A stretch of 64,000 nt of DNA from Streptomyces sp. ISL-96 (lineage in GTDB: Bacteria > Actinomycetota > Actinomycetes > Streptomycetales > Streptomycetaceae). The stretch is from positions 37,728-101,727 of the forward strand of contig NZ_JAGGPA010000010.1 of the NCBI RefSeq assembly GCF_018614035.1, written 5' to 3'. Shown one piece after another: positions 34,447 through 43,715 of this stretch (positions are counted from its first letter, which is position 1; each line of letters begins with the position of its first letter). The notes beneath the pieces are model-generated. The model did not search any database. It saw only the letters and a list, made by a program, of their open reading frames with translations, and was not told the origin of the DNA. Both the position numbers and the translations under genes were made by a program.

Positions 34447-36022
34447 GCGTGTTCCCCTTCACGTTCGCGCAGTTCGCGCCTGAGGATCTTTCCGGAGGCC
34501 GCCCTGGGGACGCTTGCGATGAAGGCGACGCGGCGGACCTTCTTGTACGGGGCGACGCGCTCGGCGACGTACGCCATCACGTCGTCCTCGGTGAGGCGCG
34601 CGGACGGCTGCGGGACGACGTACGCCATGGGTACTTCGTTGCGGTCCTCGTCGTACACGCCGATGACGGCCGCGTCGGCGATGGCTTCGTGGGTGAGCAG
34701 GAGCGCTTCCAGTTCGGCCGGTGCGACTTGGAAGCCCTTGTACTTGATGAGTTCCTTCACCCGGTCGACGACGAACAGCCAGCCGTCCGCGTCGGCCCTT
34801 CCGATGTCACCGGTGTGCACCCATCCGTCGGCGTCGATCATCGCGGCGGTGGCTTCGGGACGGCCGAGGTAGCCCTTCATCACCTGGGGGCCGCGGATCG
34901 CGATTTCGCCCTCCTCTCCGACGGCCACGTCGGTGGTGGGGTCGTCGAGGCAGAGGATGCGCATTTCCGTTCCCGGGAGCAGCTTTCCGACTGTTCCCGG
35001 GGGCGGGTTCGGTGCGTTCCGGGGAACGGCGTGTGTGCCGGGCGACAGTTCCGTCATGCCGTACGCCTGGAGGACGGGTGGCAGACCGAGGCGGTGCGAG
35101 CATGCCTGTGCGAGAGCGGCGTCGAGCGGGGCGGCGGCGCTGACGATGTACTCCAGGCCGGACAGGTCGTACTTCGCGACGGCGGGGTGCTTGGCGAGGG
35201 CCAGGACGATCGGTGGGGCGACACGTACAGGCCGTTGATGCGGTGCTCCTGGATCGCGCCGAGGAACTGGTCGAGGTCGAAGCGCGGAAGTACGACGACC
35301 GTCGCACCATTGCGCAGGGGCGCGTTCATGAGAGCGGTCAAACCGTAGATGTGGAAGAAGGGAAGAACCGCCAGGATGCGGTCGCCGGGGCCCATGGGGA
35401 GGAAGGGCTCCAGCTGCGCCAGGTTGGTGGCGATGCTGCGGTGCGTCAGCATCACGCCCTTGGGAACGCCTGTGGTGCCCGACGAATACGGGAGCGCCGC
35501 GATGTCCTCGCACGGGTCGATGGTGAGCTGCGGTTCGGGTGCGGTCGAGGCGAGCATGTCGAGGATGGAGCGGTGTCCCTCGGCGCTGTCGCAGACGAAG
35601 ATTTCCTCGATCCCGCCGACGACTTCGGCGGCCCTGCGGGCGACGCCCAGGAGCGGCGAGATCGTGACGATCCAGCGGGCGGAGGAGTCGGCGAGCTGCT
35701 TGGCGAACTCCTCCGCCGTGGACAGCGGGTGGATGGTCGTGACGGAGGCTCCGGCGCGCGTGGCGGCGTAGAAGACCACCGGGTAGGCGATCGTGTTGGG
35801 GCTGTGCAGGGCGAGTACGTCGCCCTTCCGCACGCCCGCCTCGGCGAGTGCTGCGGCGATATGCCGGTGGAAGACGTCCAGTTGGCTGTACGTGATCGTG
35901 TCGCCGTTCGTCCCGTCGATCAGGGCGGGCGTTTCGCCGTACTCGGCGGCCCTGCCGAGCACCGCCTCGTGGATGGGCAGTTCGACGGGCTCGACGGGTG
36001 TGTACTCGCTCTGGAACGCCAT
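34443..36022 (-). pseudogene. 4-coumarate/cinnamate:CoA ligase, frameshifted
   Basis: An ANL-family ligase of 525 residues if corrected, corresponding to the S. coelicolor cinnamate:CoA ligase (SCO4383, from memory). The N-terminal 268 residues read from ATG 36022 (MAFQSEYTPVEPVELPIHEA, with A3 core LPYSSGTTGVPKGVMLT) up to HRINGLYV. The frame then shifts, and APPIVLALAKHPAVAKYDLS through to LPGTEMRILC, GDIGRADADGWLFVVDRVKE and AASGKILRRELRE continues in another frame to 34443. The plus strand reads GACACGTACAG at 35220-35230 where GACGTACAG would restore the frame, so a duplicated AC at 35221-35224 explains the shift. Both parts are otherwise well preserved, so the event is recent or a sequencing error. 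Confidence 0.88.
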
Positions 36023-36066
36023 GACGGTCCCCTCCGCGGTATGGGTGGTGGCCAGAATCGCGCGTA

Positions 36067-37230
36067 CTAGTACGACTTGGGGAGACCCAGGGACTGATGA
36101 GAGACGAAGTTCAGGATCATTTCGCGGCTGACGGGCGCGATACGGGCCACCCGGGCGGCGGTGATGAGCGACGCGAGGCCGTATTCGCGGGTGAGTCCGT
36201 TGCCGCCGAGGGTGTGGACGGCCTGGTCGACGGCCTTCACGCAGGCCTCGGCGGCGGCGTACTTCGCCATGTTGGCGGCCTCGCCCGCGCCGAGGTCGTC
36301 GCCCTCGTCGTAGAGGCGGGCCGCCTTCTGCATCATCAGGCGGGCCAGTTCGAGTTCGATGTGGGCCTGGGCGAGCGGGTGGGCGATGGCCTGGTGGGCG
36401 CCGATGGGGCCTTTCCAGACGGTGCGGTCCTTGGCGTACTCGACGGCCCTGCTGACGGCGTAGCGGCCCATGCCGAGGGCGAAGGCGGCGGTCATGACGC
36501 GCTCGGGGTTGAGGCCGGCGAAGAGCTGGAGGAGGCCCGCGTCCTCGTCGCCGACGAGGGCTTCGGCGGGCAGCCGCACGTCGTCGAGGACCAGTTCGAA
36601 CTGCTTCTCCGGTGCCTGGAGTTCCATGTCGATCTGCGAGCGCCCGAAGCCAGGGGTGTCGCGGGGGACGATGAACAGGCACGGCTTGAGGCTGCCCGTC
36701 CTGGCGTCCTCCGTGCGGCCGACGATGAGGGTCGCGTCGGCGATGTCGACGCCGGAGATGAAGACCTTGCGTCCCGTGAGCAGCCAGTCCGTGCCGTCGC
36801 GGCGGGCCGTGGTGGTGATCCGGTGGGAGTTCGATCCGGCGTCGGGTTCGGTGATGCCGAAGGCCATGGTGAGGCTTCCGTCGGCGAGGCCCGGCAGCCA
36901 GGCGGCCTTCTGTGCGTCCGTACCGAAACGCGCGATGACGGTGCCGCAGATGGCGGGCGAGACGACCATCATGAGGAGCGGACAGCCGGCCGCCCCCAGC
37001 TCCTCCAGCACGATGGACAGTTCCGCTATCCCGCCGCCCCCTCCGCCGTACTCCTCGGGAAGGTTCACGCCCAGGTAGCCGAGCTTGGCGGCCTCCGCCC
37101 AGAGCGTGTCGGGGTGCCGTCCTTCGCGTATGACGGTGGTCATGTAGTCGCGTCCGTAGCGCTTCCCGAGAGCGGCGACGGCCGCTCGGAGCGCCTTGTG
37201 TTCTTCGGTCTCTGCAACGGCGGTGCTCAT
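36067..37230 (-). CDS. Acyl-CoA dehydrogenase
   Basis: 387 residues, full family length. FAD and substrate segments MAFGITEPDAGSNSHRITT (about residues 120-138) and DWLLTGRKVFISGVDIADAT are present, as is the C-terminal ALGMGRYAVSRAVEYAKDRT followed by HTLGGNGLTREYGLASLITA, the latter aligned with the catalytic-base region. Its start overlaps the carboxylase alpha subunit stop as ATGA. In leucine- or terpene-type pathways this position is taken by an isovaleryl- or citronellyl-CoA dehydrogenase, but the substrate here is not determined. Confidence 0.93.
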   Translation of the reverse strand: MSTAVAETEEHKALRAAVAALGKRYGRDYMTTVIREGRHPDTLWAEAAKLGYLGVNLPEEYGGGGGGIAELSIVLEELGAAGCPLLMMVVSPAICGTVIARFGTDAQKAAWLPGLADGSLTMAFGITEPDAGSNSHRITTTARRDGTDWLLTGRKVFISGVDIADATLIVGRTEDARTGSLKPCLFIVPRDTPGFGRSQIDMELQAPEKQFELVLDDVRLPAEALVGDEDAGLLQLFAGLNPERVMTAAFALGMGRYAVSRAVEYAKDRTVWKGPIGAHQAIAHPLAQAHIELELARLMMQKAARLYDEGDDLGAGEAANMAKYAAAEACVKAVDQAVHTLGGNGLTREYGLASLITAARVARIAPVSREMILNFVSHQSLGLPKSY

Positions 37231-39224
37231 GACTGCTGTTCCTCCTGGGACTCTTCGCCAGGCTCTTCGGCCTGTACGACGGCGAGCAGGGCGCCGACCT
37301 CGACCTGGCGGCCGGGGGCGGCGTGGAGCGCGGTGAGCGTGCCGGAGGCGGGAGAAGAGATCCGGTGCTCCATCTTCATGGCCTCCAGCCAGAGCAGGGG
37401 CTGTCCGGCGGTGACGTGCGCGCCCTCCGCGAGCCCTTCGGCGACGCGGACGACGGTTCCGGGCATGGGCGCGAGCAGGGACCCCGGTTCGGTGCCGGCG
37501 GTGGGATCGGGGAAGCGGGGCAGGGCGGTGAGAGTGTGCGAACCGCCCGTGGACGTGTCGACGTGCGTACGGCCCAAGGTGTGTGCGGCGATCTGAAAGT
37601 GCCGTAGTACGCCGTCGATTTCGAGCGTCACGTGCTCTGTGCGTACGTCGTGCACGCGAACGCCCGGAGCGCCTTCCGCGGTGAAGCCGTTTCGGGTGGC
37701 CCGGTAGCGGATTTCGTGCTCTGTCCCGTCGGGCTCGGCCCGGTAGGTCTTCACCTGCGGCTGGGACGCCACGTTGCGCCAGCCGCCGAGGCGAGCCGTC
37801 GTCGTCGTTCCCGTGTCCTGCCGCGCGGCGGCGTCGGCGAGGGCCGCGGCGAGCGCGGCGTACGCGCCTTGCGGAGCGTCCGCGGACGCCTCGGTGAGCA
37901 CGTCCAGATGCCGGTCGTAGAACCCTGTGTCGAGCCGCCCCGCCGCGAAGTCGGGGTGGCGGAGCGAGCGTACGAGCAGGTCCCTGTTGGTCACCGGTCC
38001 GTGGATACGGGCGCGCTCCAGGGCGTGGGCGAGCTTGCGTACGGCTTCGGCGCGGGTCGGCGCGTGGGCGATCACTTTGGCCAGCATCGGGTCGTAGTGC
38101 ACTCCTACGGCGTCCCCGGCGGCGTACCCGCTGTCGAGCCGCAGTCCGGGGCTCTCCGCGACGCTCAGGGCGTGCAGGGGGCCGGTCTGGGGCTGCCAGT
38201 CGCGGGACGGGTCCTCGGCGTAGAGCCGGGCTTCCACCGCGTGGCCTGACGGGGCTGGCGGTTCCGGCGGCAGGGCCTCGCCTTCGGCGACGCGCAGCTG
38301 GAGCGCCACCAGGTCGATCCCGAACACCGATTCCGTCACGGGATGCTCGACCTGGAGGCGGGTGTTCATCTCCAGGAAGTACGGGCGGCCCTCGGCCGAG
38401 ACCAGGAACTCGACCGTTCCCGCGCCCCGGTAGTCCACCGCCCTTGCCGCCGCCACGGCGGCATCGTGAAGCGTCGTACGAAGGGTGTCGTCCAGGCCGG
38501 GTGCAGGGGCCTCCTCCACGACCTTCTGGTGCCGGCGCTGGAGCGAGCAGTCACGGGTGCCGAGCGCCCACACCGTGCCGTGCGCGTCGGCCATCACCTG
38601 GACCTCGACGTGGCGGCCGCGTTCGACGTACGGCTCGGCGAAGACCTCCCCGTCGCCGAAGGCGGACCGCGCTTCAGCGGTGGCCGCTGTCAGCTCACCG
38701 GGGAGCGACGAGAGATCGCGTACGACACGCATGCCCCTGCCGCCGCCGCCCGCCGCCGCCTTGAGGAGGAGAGGGAGGTCTGCTTCGGTGGCCGTGTCGG
38801 GGTCGACGGGGGCCAGGAGGGGCACGCCGGAGGCCGCCATGAGTTCCTTGGCGCGCGTCTTGGAGGCCATGGCGTCGATCGCCGCCGGCGGCGGGCCGAT
38901 CCACACCAGACCAGCGTCCAGTACGGCGCGGGCGAACTCGGCGTTCTCGGAGAGGAATCCGTACCCGGGATGCACCGCGTCGGCACCGGCCGCCAGGGCG
39001 GCCTTCACGACGAGATCGCCGCGCAGGTACGTGTCGGCCGGGGCCGTTCCCGGGAGGCGTACCGCAGCATCCGCGGAACGTGCGTGAAGCGCACCCGAGT
39101 CCGCGTCGGAGTACACGGCGACCGTGGCGATGCCAAGGTGCGCGCACGTACGGAAGACGCGGCAGGCGATCTCGCCACGGTTGGCCACAAGGACTGAGGA
39201 AATCGTCGAACTCGTCGAACTCAT
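37227..39224 (-). CDS. Acyl-CoA carboxylase alpha subunit (biotin carboxylase + BCCP)
   Basis: 665 residues from the ATG at 39224, with GAAGGG seven bases before it. A biotin carboxylase domain (VLVANRGEIACRVFRTCAHL; ATP loop KAAAGGGGRGM; YFLEMNTRLQVEHPVTE) spans about residues 10-450. A BT linker and a C-terminal biotinyl domain follow with PMPGTVVRV and WLEAMKMEHRISSP, where Lys of AMKM carries biotin. It is paired with the carboxyltransferase gene 11 bases upstream. The gene order matches methylcrotonyl- or geranyl-CoA carboxylase operons (liu/atu). Confidence 0.95.
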   Translation of the reverse strand: MSSTSSTISSVLVANRGEIACRVFRTCAHLGIATVAVYSDADSGALHARSADAAVRLPGTAPADTYLRGDLVVKAALAAGADAVHPGYGFLSENAEFARAVLDAGLVWIGPPPAAIDAMASKTRAKELMAASGVPLLAPVDPDTATEADLPLLLKAAAGGGGRGMRVVRDLSSLPGELTAATAEARSAFGDGEVFAEPYVERGRHVEVQVMADAHGTVWALGTRDCSLQRRHQKVVEEAPAPGLDDTLRTTLHDAAVAAARAVDYRGAGTVEFLVSAEGRPYFLEMNTRLQVEHPVTESVFGIDLVALQLRVAEGEALPPEPPAPSGHAVEARLYAEDPSRDWQPQTGPLHALSVAESPGLRLDSGYAAGDAVGVHYDPMLAKVIAHAPTRAEAVRKLAHALERARIHGPVTNRDLLVRSLRHPDFAAGRLDTGFYDRHLDVLTEASADAPQGAYAALAAALADAAARQDTGTTTTARLGGWRNVASQPQVKTYRAEPDGTEHEIRYRATRNGFTAEGAPGVRVHDVRTEHVTLEIDGVLRHFQIAAHTLGRTHVDTSTGGSHTLTALPRFPDPTAGTEPGSLLAPMPGTVVRVAEGLAEGAHVTAGQPLLWLEAMKMEHRISSPASGTLTALHAAPGRQVEVGALLAVVQAEEPGEESQEEQQS

Positions 39225-39235
39225 CGGGAGGCCCT

Positions 39236-40837
39236 TCACATCCGGAAGACGCCGAAGCCGCCACGCGCGCCCTCGACCGGTGCCGTGTGGATCGCGGACA
39301 GGCACAGACCCAGCACGGTCCTGGTGTCGCGCGGGTCGATGACCCCGTCGTCGTACAGCCGCCCCGACAGGAACATCGGCAGCGACTCCGACTCGATCTG
39401 CTGCTCGACCATGGCGCGCAGGGCCGCGTCGGCCTCGTCGTCATACGGCTGCCCCTTCGCGGCGGCGGACGCGCGGGCGACGATCGACAGGACGCCGGCC
39501 AGTTGCTGCGGGCCCATTACGGCGGACTTGGAGCTCGGCCAGGCGAAGAGGAAGCGGGGGTCGTAGGCGCGGCCGCACATGCCGTAGTGACCGGCTCCGT
39601 AGGACGCGCCCATGAGGACGGAGAGATGCGGGACCTTGGAGTTCGATACGGCGTTGATCATCATCGCGCCGTGCTTGATGATGCCGCCCTGCTCGTACTC
39701 CTTGCCGACCATGTAGCCGGTGGTGTTGTGGAGGAAGAGGAGCGGGATGTCGCGCTGGTTCGCCAGCTGGATGAACTGGGCGGCCTTCTGGGACTCCGCG
39801 CTGAAGAGGATGCCCTGGGCGTTGGCGAGGATGCCGATGGGGTGGCCGTGCAGGCGGGCCCATCCGGTGACGAGGCTGGGCCCGTACAGCGGCTTGAACT
39901 CGTCGAAGTCGGAGGCGTCGACGATGCGGGCGATCACCTCGCGCGGGTCGAAGGGGACCTTGAGGTCGCCGGGGACTATGCCGGCGAGTTCGTCCTCGTC
40001 GTACTTGGGCGGTTCGGTGGGAGCGGGTGGGTCGGCTTGCGCCTTGCGCCAGTTGAGGCGGGCGACGACGCGGCGGGCCTGGCGCAGGGCGTCGTGCTCG
40101 TCCAGGGCGAAGTAGTCGGCGAGGCCGGAGGTACGGGCGTGCATTTCGGCGCCGCCCAGGGATTCGTCGTCCGACTCCTCGCCGGTGGCCATTTTGACGA
40201 GGGGTGGGCCGCCGAGGAAGACCTTCGACTGCTTTTTGATCATGATGGTGTGGTCGGACATTCCGGGGATGTACGCCCCGCCGGCGGTGGAGTTGCCGAA
40301 GACGACCGCGATGGTGGGGATCCCGGCTGCGGAGAGTCGCGTGATGTCGCGGAAGAGCGCCCCGCCGGGGATGAAGATCTCCTTTTGGGAGGGGAGGTCC
40401 GCGCCGCCGGACTCCACGAGGCTGATGCAGGGGAGGCGGTTGGCGTAGGCGATCTCGTTGGCGCGGAGTGCTTTTTTGAGGGTCCAGGGGTTGGAGGCGC
40501 CGCCGCGGACGGTGGGGTCGGTGGCGGTGATCAGACATTCGACGCCCTCTACGACGCCGATGCCGGTGACCATGGACGCGCCTACGGCGTAGTCGGTGCC
40601 CCATGCGGCGAGGGGTGACAGTTCCAGGAACGGGGTGTCGGGGTCGAGCAGCAGCTCGATGCGCTCGCGGGCGAGCAGTTTGCCGCGCTTGCGGTGACGG
40701 GCCACGTACTTTTCGCCGCCGCCGGCGAGGGCTTTGGCATGCTCGGCGTCGAGGTCGGCCAGTTTGGCGAGCATGGCGGCGCGGTTGGCGGCGTAGTCGG
40801 GGGCGTGGGGGTCGAGTGCGGTGGGGAGCACGGTCAC
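39236..40837 (-). CDS. Acyl-CoA carboxylase beta subunit (carboxyltransferase)
   Basis: 533 residues from GTG 40837. The carboxyltransferase fold shows KLLARERIELLLDPDTPFLE (about residues 52-71), LPCISLVESGGADLPSQKEI with GGALFRDITRLSAAGIPTIA, and in the second half VGKEYEQGGIIKHGAMMINA and SVLMGASYGAGHYGMCGRAY. The overall pattern is closest to methylcrotonyl-CoA carboxylase beta subunits (AccD1/LiuB-like). It transfers carboxyl from biotin on the alpha subunit to a branched enoyl-CoA. Confidence 0.94.
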   Translation of the reverse strand: MTVLPTALDPHAPDYAANRAAMLAKLADLDAEHAKALAGGGEKYVARHRKRGKLLARERIELLLDPDTPFLELSPLAAWGTDYAVGASMVTGIGVVEGVECLITATDPTVRGGASNPWTLKKALRANEIAYANRLPCISLVESGGADLPSQKEIFIPGGALFRDITRLSAAGIPTIAVVFGNSTAGGAYIPGMSDHTIMIKKQSKVFLGGPPLVKMATGEESDDESLGGAEMHARTSGLADYFALDEHDALRQARRVVARLNWRKAQADPPAPTEPPKYDEDELAGIVPGDLKVPFDPREVIARIVDASDFDEFKPLYGPSLVTGWARLHGHPIGILANAQGILFSAESQKAAQFIQLANQRDIPLLFLHNTTGYMVGKEYEQGGIIKHGAMMINAVSNSKVPHLSVLMGASYGAGHYGMCGRAYDPRFLFAWPSSKSAVMGPQQLAGVLSIVARASAAAKGQPYDDEADAALRAMVEQQIESESLPMFLSGRLYDDGVIDPRDTRTVLGLCLSAIHTAPVEGARGGFGVFRM

Positions 40838-40935
40838 TGGGGCACCGCCGGGGAGGGCACGGCCGGGGTGGTGGGGGCGGGTGCGGGTGCGGGTGCGGTC
40901 CACGGTGCGGGTACGGGTGCCTGCGGCGCTCTTCC

Positions 40936-41073
40936 CCTACCCGCCCCTTCCCGAACCGGGGCTCCGCCCCAGACCCCGGTCCTCAAACGCCTGACGGGCT
41001 GAAAGGGGCCGGAGCGAGCCTGAACCGGGGCTCCGCCCCGGGCCCCGGTCCTCAGACGCCGGACGGGCTGGAA
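40936..41073. repeat. Two tandem copies of a Streptomyces intergenic GC-rich repeat
   Basis: The 262-base gap before the AtuA gene holds two similar units (about 40936-41007 and 41018-41073). Each contains a GGGGCTCCGCCCC hairpin followed by CCCCGGTCCTCAAACGCC or its variant and GACGGGCTG. A third copy lies at 47857-47925. These are REP-like elements widespread in the genus; they may act as transcription attenuators inside this operon. Confidence 0.75.
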
Positions 41074-41099
41074 GTGGTCGCAGCGAGAGTGTTGTGCCG

Positions 41100-42794
41100 T
41101 CACAGGAGTACCTCCGGGATGTCGATGTGCCGGGAGCGCAGCCACTCGCCCAGGGCCTTCGCCTGGGGGTCGAAGCGGGCCTGGGACGCGACTCCCTCGC
41201 CCAGCAGGCCCTCGACGACGAAATTCAGCGCGCGCAGGTTCGGCAGGACGTGGCGCGTCACCGGGAGCGGTGAGGTCTCCGGGAGGAGGGCTCGGAAGCG
41301 GTCCACCGTGAGTGCGTGCGCGAGCCAGCGCCACTCCTCGTCCGACCGCACCCATACGCCTACGTTCGCGTCCCCGCCCTTGTCCCCGCTGCGCGCGCCC
41401 GCGACAGCGCCGAGCGGGGCCCTGCGTGTCGGACCCGTCAGTGCGGGCGGCAGCTCGGCGGCACTCACCGCCTCAAGTGCTCGCGTACGTACGGGGTGCC
41501 GCACCTTCACCCGCTCTCCCCCCGGCAGCACGGCGACGTGCTCCACGTCCGCCGGGTCGACGTACACCGCCTCGAAGACTCCGTACGGCGCGCCCTTCCC
41601 GGGTGGCGCCGTCACGTGGAAGCCCGGGTAGCTGCCGAGCGCGAGCTCGATCGCCGCTCCACTGATCACGCGGCCGACGTTCGCCGGATCGGGGTCCCGC
41701 ACGACCAGCCGCAACAGCGCGCTCGCGCGTTCCTGCGTGTCCGCGTCGGGCCGGTCCGTGCGCACGAGTTCCCAGCGGACCTGTGCCGGGCGGCGCTTGG
41801 CCGCCGACAGGGCTTCCTCCACCTGGGCGCGCACCAGCGCGGCCTTCGCCTCGATGTCCAGGCCGGTCAGTACGAACCCGACCTCGTTGCGCCAGCCGAC
41901 CCGGGTCAGCCCCGCCTTGAGGGTGGGCGGCGGGGCCTCTCCGCGTACACCCGAGATCCGCACCCGGTCGGGGCCCTCCTGGGCGAGGCGGACGGTGTCC
42001 AGGCGTGCTGTGACGTCCGGACCGGCGTACCGGGGTGCGCCCGTTTCGTAGAGGAGCTGCGCGGTGACCGTTCCCGTGTCGACGTAACCGCCCGTTCCCT
42101 GGTGCTTCGTTATGACGGAAGAACCGTCGGAATGGATCTCCGCGAGTGGGAAACCGGGGTGCCTTATGTCGCGATGTCCGTCAAGGAACGCGTAGTTGCC
42201 GGCCGTCGCCTGCGTTCCGCACTCCAGCACATGCCCCGCCACCACCGCCCCCGCCAACCGGTCGTACTCCTCGGGACCCCACCCGAACCACCACGCCGCC
42301 GGTCCCGTGACGAGTGCCGCGTCCGTGACGCGCCCCGTCACCACCACGTCCGCGCCCGCTCCGAGGCACTGCGCGATCCCGCCGCCGCCCAGGTAGGCGT
42401 TCGCGGTGAGCGCTCCCTGGGGCAGCGGCAGGCTGTCGCCCTCCACGTGGGCGACGCGTACGGGAACGCCGACCCGGTCGGCGAGTTCCCGTACGGCGTC
42501 GGCGAGCGCTCCCGGGTTCAGTCCGCCCGCGTTCGCGACGATCCGCACCCCGCGCTCGTGCGCGTGGCCGAGGTTCTCCTCCAATTGCCGCAGGAACGTC
42601 TTCGCGTACCCGAGCCGTGGGTCCTTCAGGCGGTCGCGTCCGAGGATCAGCATGGTCAGTTCGGCGAGATAGTCCCCGGTGAGTACGTCGAGTTCGCCGC
42701 CGGTGAGCATCTCGCTCATGGCGTCGAAGCGGTCGCCGTAGAAGCCCGAGGCGTTGCCGATGCGCAGTGGCCGGCGTCCGGGCAGCGAAGTCAC
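41100..42794 (-). CDS. AtuA-family (DUF1446) protein
   Basis: 564 residues from GTG 42794, overlapping the upstream gene as GTGA. The large N-terminal AtuA domain begins RIGNASGFYGDRFDAMSEML and GGELDVLTGDYLAELTMLIL, with the Gly-rich GGGGIAQCLGAGADVVVTGR at about residues 145-165. A C-terminal AtuA-associated domain with GARSGDKGGDANVGVWVRSD is fused. In Pseudomonas the two parts belong to acyclic terpene utilisation, where the biochemical step is not settled. With the carboxylase and dehydrogenase here it supports degradation of a branched or isoprenoid acid. Confidence 0.9.
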   Translation of the reverse strand: MTSLPGRRPLRIGNASGFYGDRFDAMSEMLTGGELDVLTGDYLAELTMLILGRDRLKDPRLGYAKTFLRQLEENLGHAHERGVRIVANAGGLNPGALADAVRELADRVGVPVRVAHVEGDSLPLPQGALTANAYLGGGGIAQCLGAGADVVVTGRVTDAALVTGPAAWWFGWGPEEYDRLAGAVVAGHVLECGTQATAGNYAFLDGHRDIRHPGFPLAEIHSDGSSVITKHQGTGGYVDTGTVTAQLLYETGAPRYAGPDVTARLDTVRLAQEGPDRVRISGVRGEAPPPTLKAGLTRVGWRNEVGFVLTGLDIEAKAALVRAQVEEALSAAKRRPAQVRWELVRTDRPDADTQERASALLRLVVRDPDPANVGRVISGAAIELALGSYPGFHVTAPPGKGAPYGVFEAVYVDPADVEHVAVLPGGERVKVRHPVRTRALEAVSAAELPPALTGPTRRAPLGAVAGARSGDKGGDANVGVWVRSDEEWRWLAHALTVDRFRALLPETSPLPVTRHVLPNLRALNFVVEGLLGEGVASQARFDPQAKALGEWLRSRHIDIPEVLL

Positions 42795-43612
42795 CTCGCT
42801 TCCCCGTCCCGCTTCGGCTCGCGCCCCGCCCCCGCCGGCCCGGCGAACGCCTGCGCGATGTCCAGCCACCGGTCGGCGTCGGCTCCCTCTGCGCGTACGG
42901 CGAGATCGTCACGGTGGGCCCGCTGCGTCACCAGGAGGCAGAAGTCGAGCGCCGGCCCGGTCACCCGCTGCCGGGCGTCCTCGGGCCCGTACGCCCACAG
43001 CCCGGACCCGTCGCCACACGCGTGGCCGTCCGGCGGGGTCAGTTCCACCCGGAACTCCTCGGCGGGCGGCGTCAGGCCCCGTACGGCGAAGGCGTAGCCG
43101 CGCGCCCGCACGCCGATCCGGGCCACGTGCCGCAGCCGCGCCGTGGGCTCGCGTCGTACGCCCAGCGCGTCCGCGATGTCCTGCCCGTGCGCCCAGGTCT
43201 CCATCAGCCGCCCGGTCGCCATCGAAGCGCCGCCCATCGGCGGCCCGTACCAGGGGAACCTCACCCCGTCCGGCGCCGCCCGCAGCGCCCGCTGAAGCTG
43301 CTCGCGCCCGTCCCGCCACCACTCCAGCAGCTCGTCGACGGGCAACGCGGCCCCCGCCTCGGCGCCCTCGTCGACGAAACGCTCGGGCGCGTTCAGCGCC
43401 TCCCGCACCTCCGCCGCGAAGCCCTCCGGGTCGGTGACGGACAGCAGCGCGGCCGTGTCCGTCCAGGCGAGGTGGGCGATCTGGTGGGCGACGGTCCAGC
43501 GTGGCGCGGGCGTGGCGAGCGACCATTGCTTCTCGCTCAGGGCCCCGACCAGCTGGTCGAGTTCGTCCCCTTCGGCACGGAGATCATCGAGCACGGCTGC
43601 CGGATCGGACAC
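42791..43612 (-). CDS. TIGR03084-family protein (DinB/MDMPI-like)
   Basis: 273 residues from GTG 43612, with GAGGGGA ahead of it. The N-terminal maleylpyruvate isomerase-type bundle has SLATPAPRWTVAHQIAHLAW (His about residue 51) and ATGRLMETWAHGQDIADALG (His about 147), the two metal-ligand segments of the fold. The C-terminal part ends RRWLDIAQAF-like. It is the first gene of the operon down to the TetR gene; relatives are regularly found with AtuA and CoA ligases. The catalytic role is unknown, and a thiol-dependent isomerase is one possibility. Confidence 0.86.
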   Translation of the reverse strand: MSDPAAVLDDLRAEGDELDQLVGALSEKQWSLATPAPRWTVAHQIAHLAWTDTAALLSVTDPEGFAAEVREALNAPERFVDEGAEAGAALPVDELLEWWRDGREQLQRALRAAPDGVRFPWYGPPMGGASMATGRLMETWAHGQDIADALGVRREPTARLRHVARIGVRARGYAFAVRGLTPPAEEFRVELTPPDGHACGDGSGLWAYGPEDARQRVTGPALDFCLLVTQRAHRDDLAVRAEGADADRWLDIAQAFAGPAGAGREPKRDGEAR

Positions 43613-43672
43613 GGTGCGCTCCCCTCGGGGTAGGGCGGTGTGTCCGGAGCATGGCAGCCCCTCAAGAAACAA

Positions 43673-43686
43673 GCAAGCGTGCTTGC
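43673..43686. promoter_or_regulatory. Operator-like palindrome at the head of the catabolic operon
   Basis: GCAAGCGTGCTTGC is a perfect 6-2-6 inverted repeat, extended less perfectly by AA/AT, 61 bases before the GTG of the first gene. On the minus strand AAATAATGCAAGC suggests that it overlaps a promoter -10 region. It is the likely site for the TetR protein encoded at the other end of the operon. Confidence 0.6.
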
Positions 43687-43715
43687 ATTATTTAGTGCGC
43701 GGGATTACTCGGACC

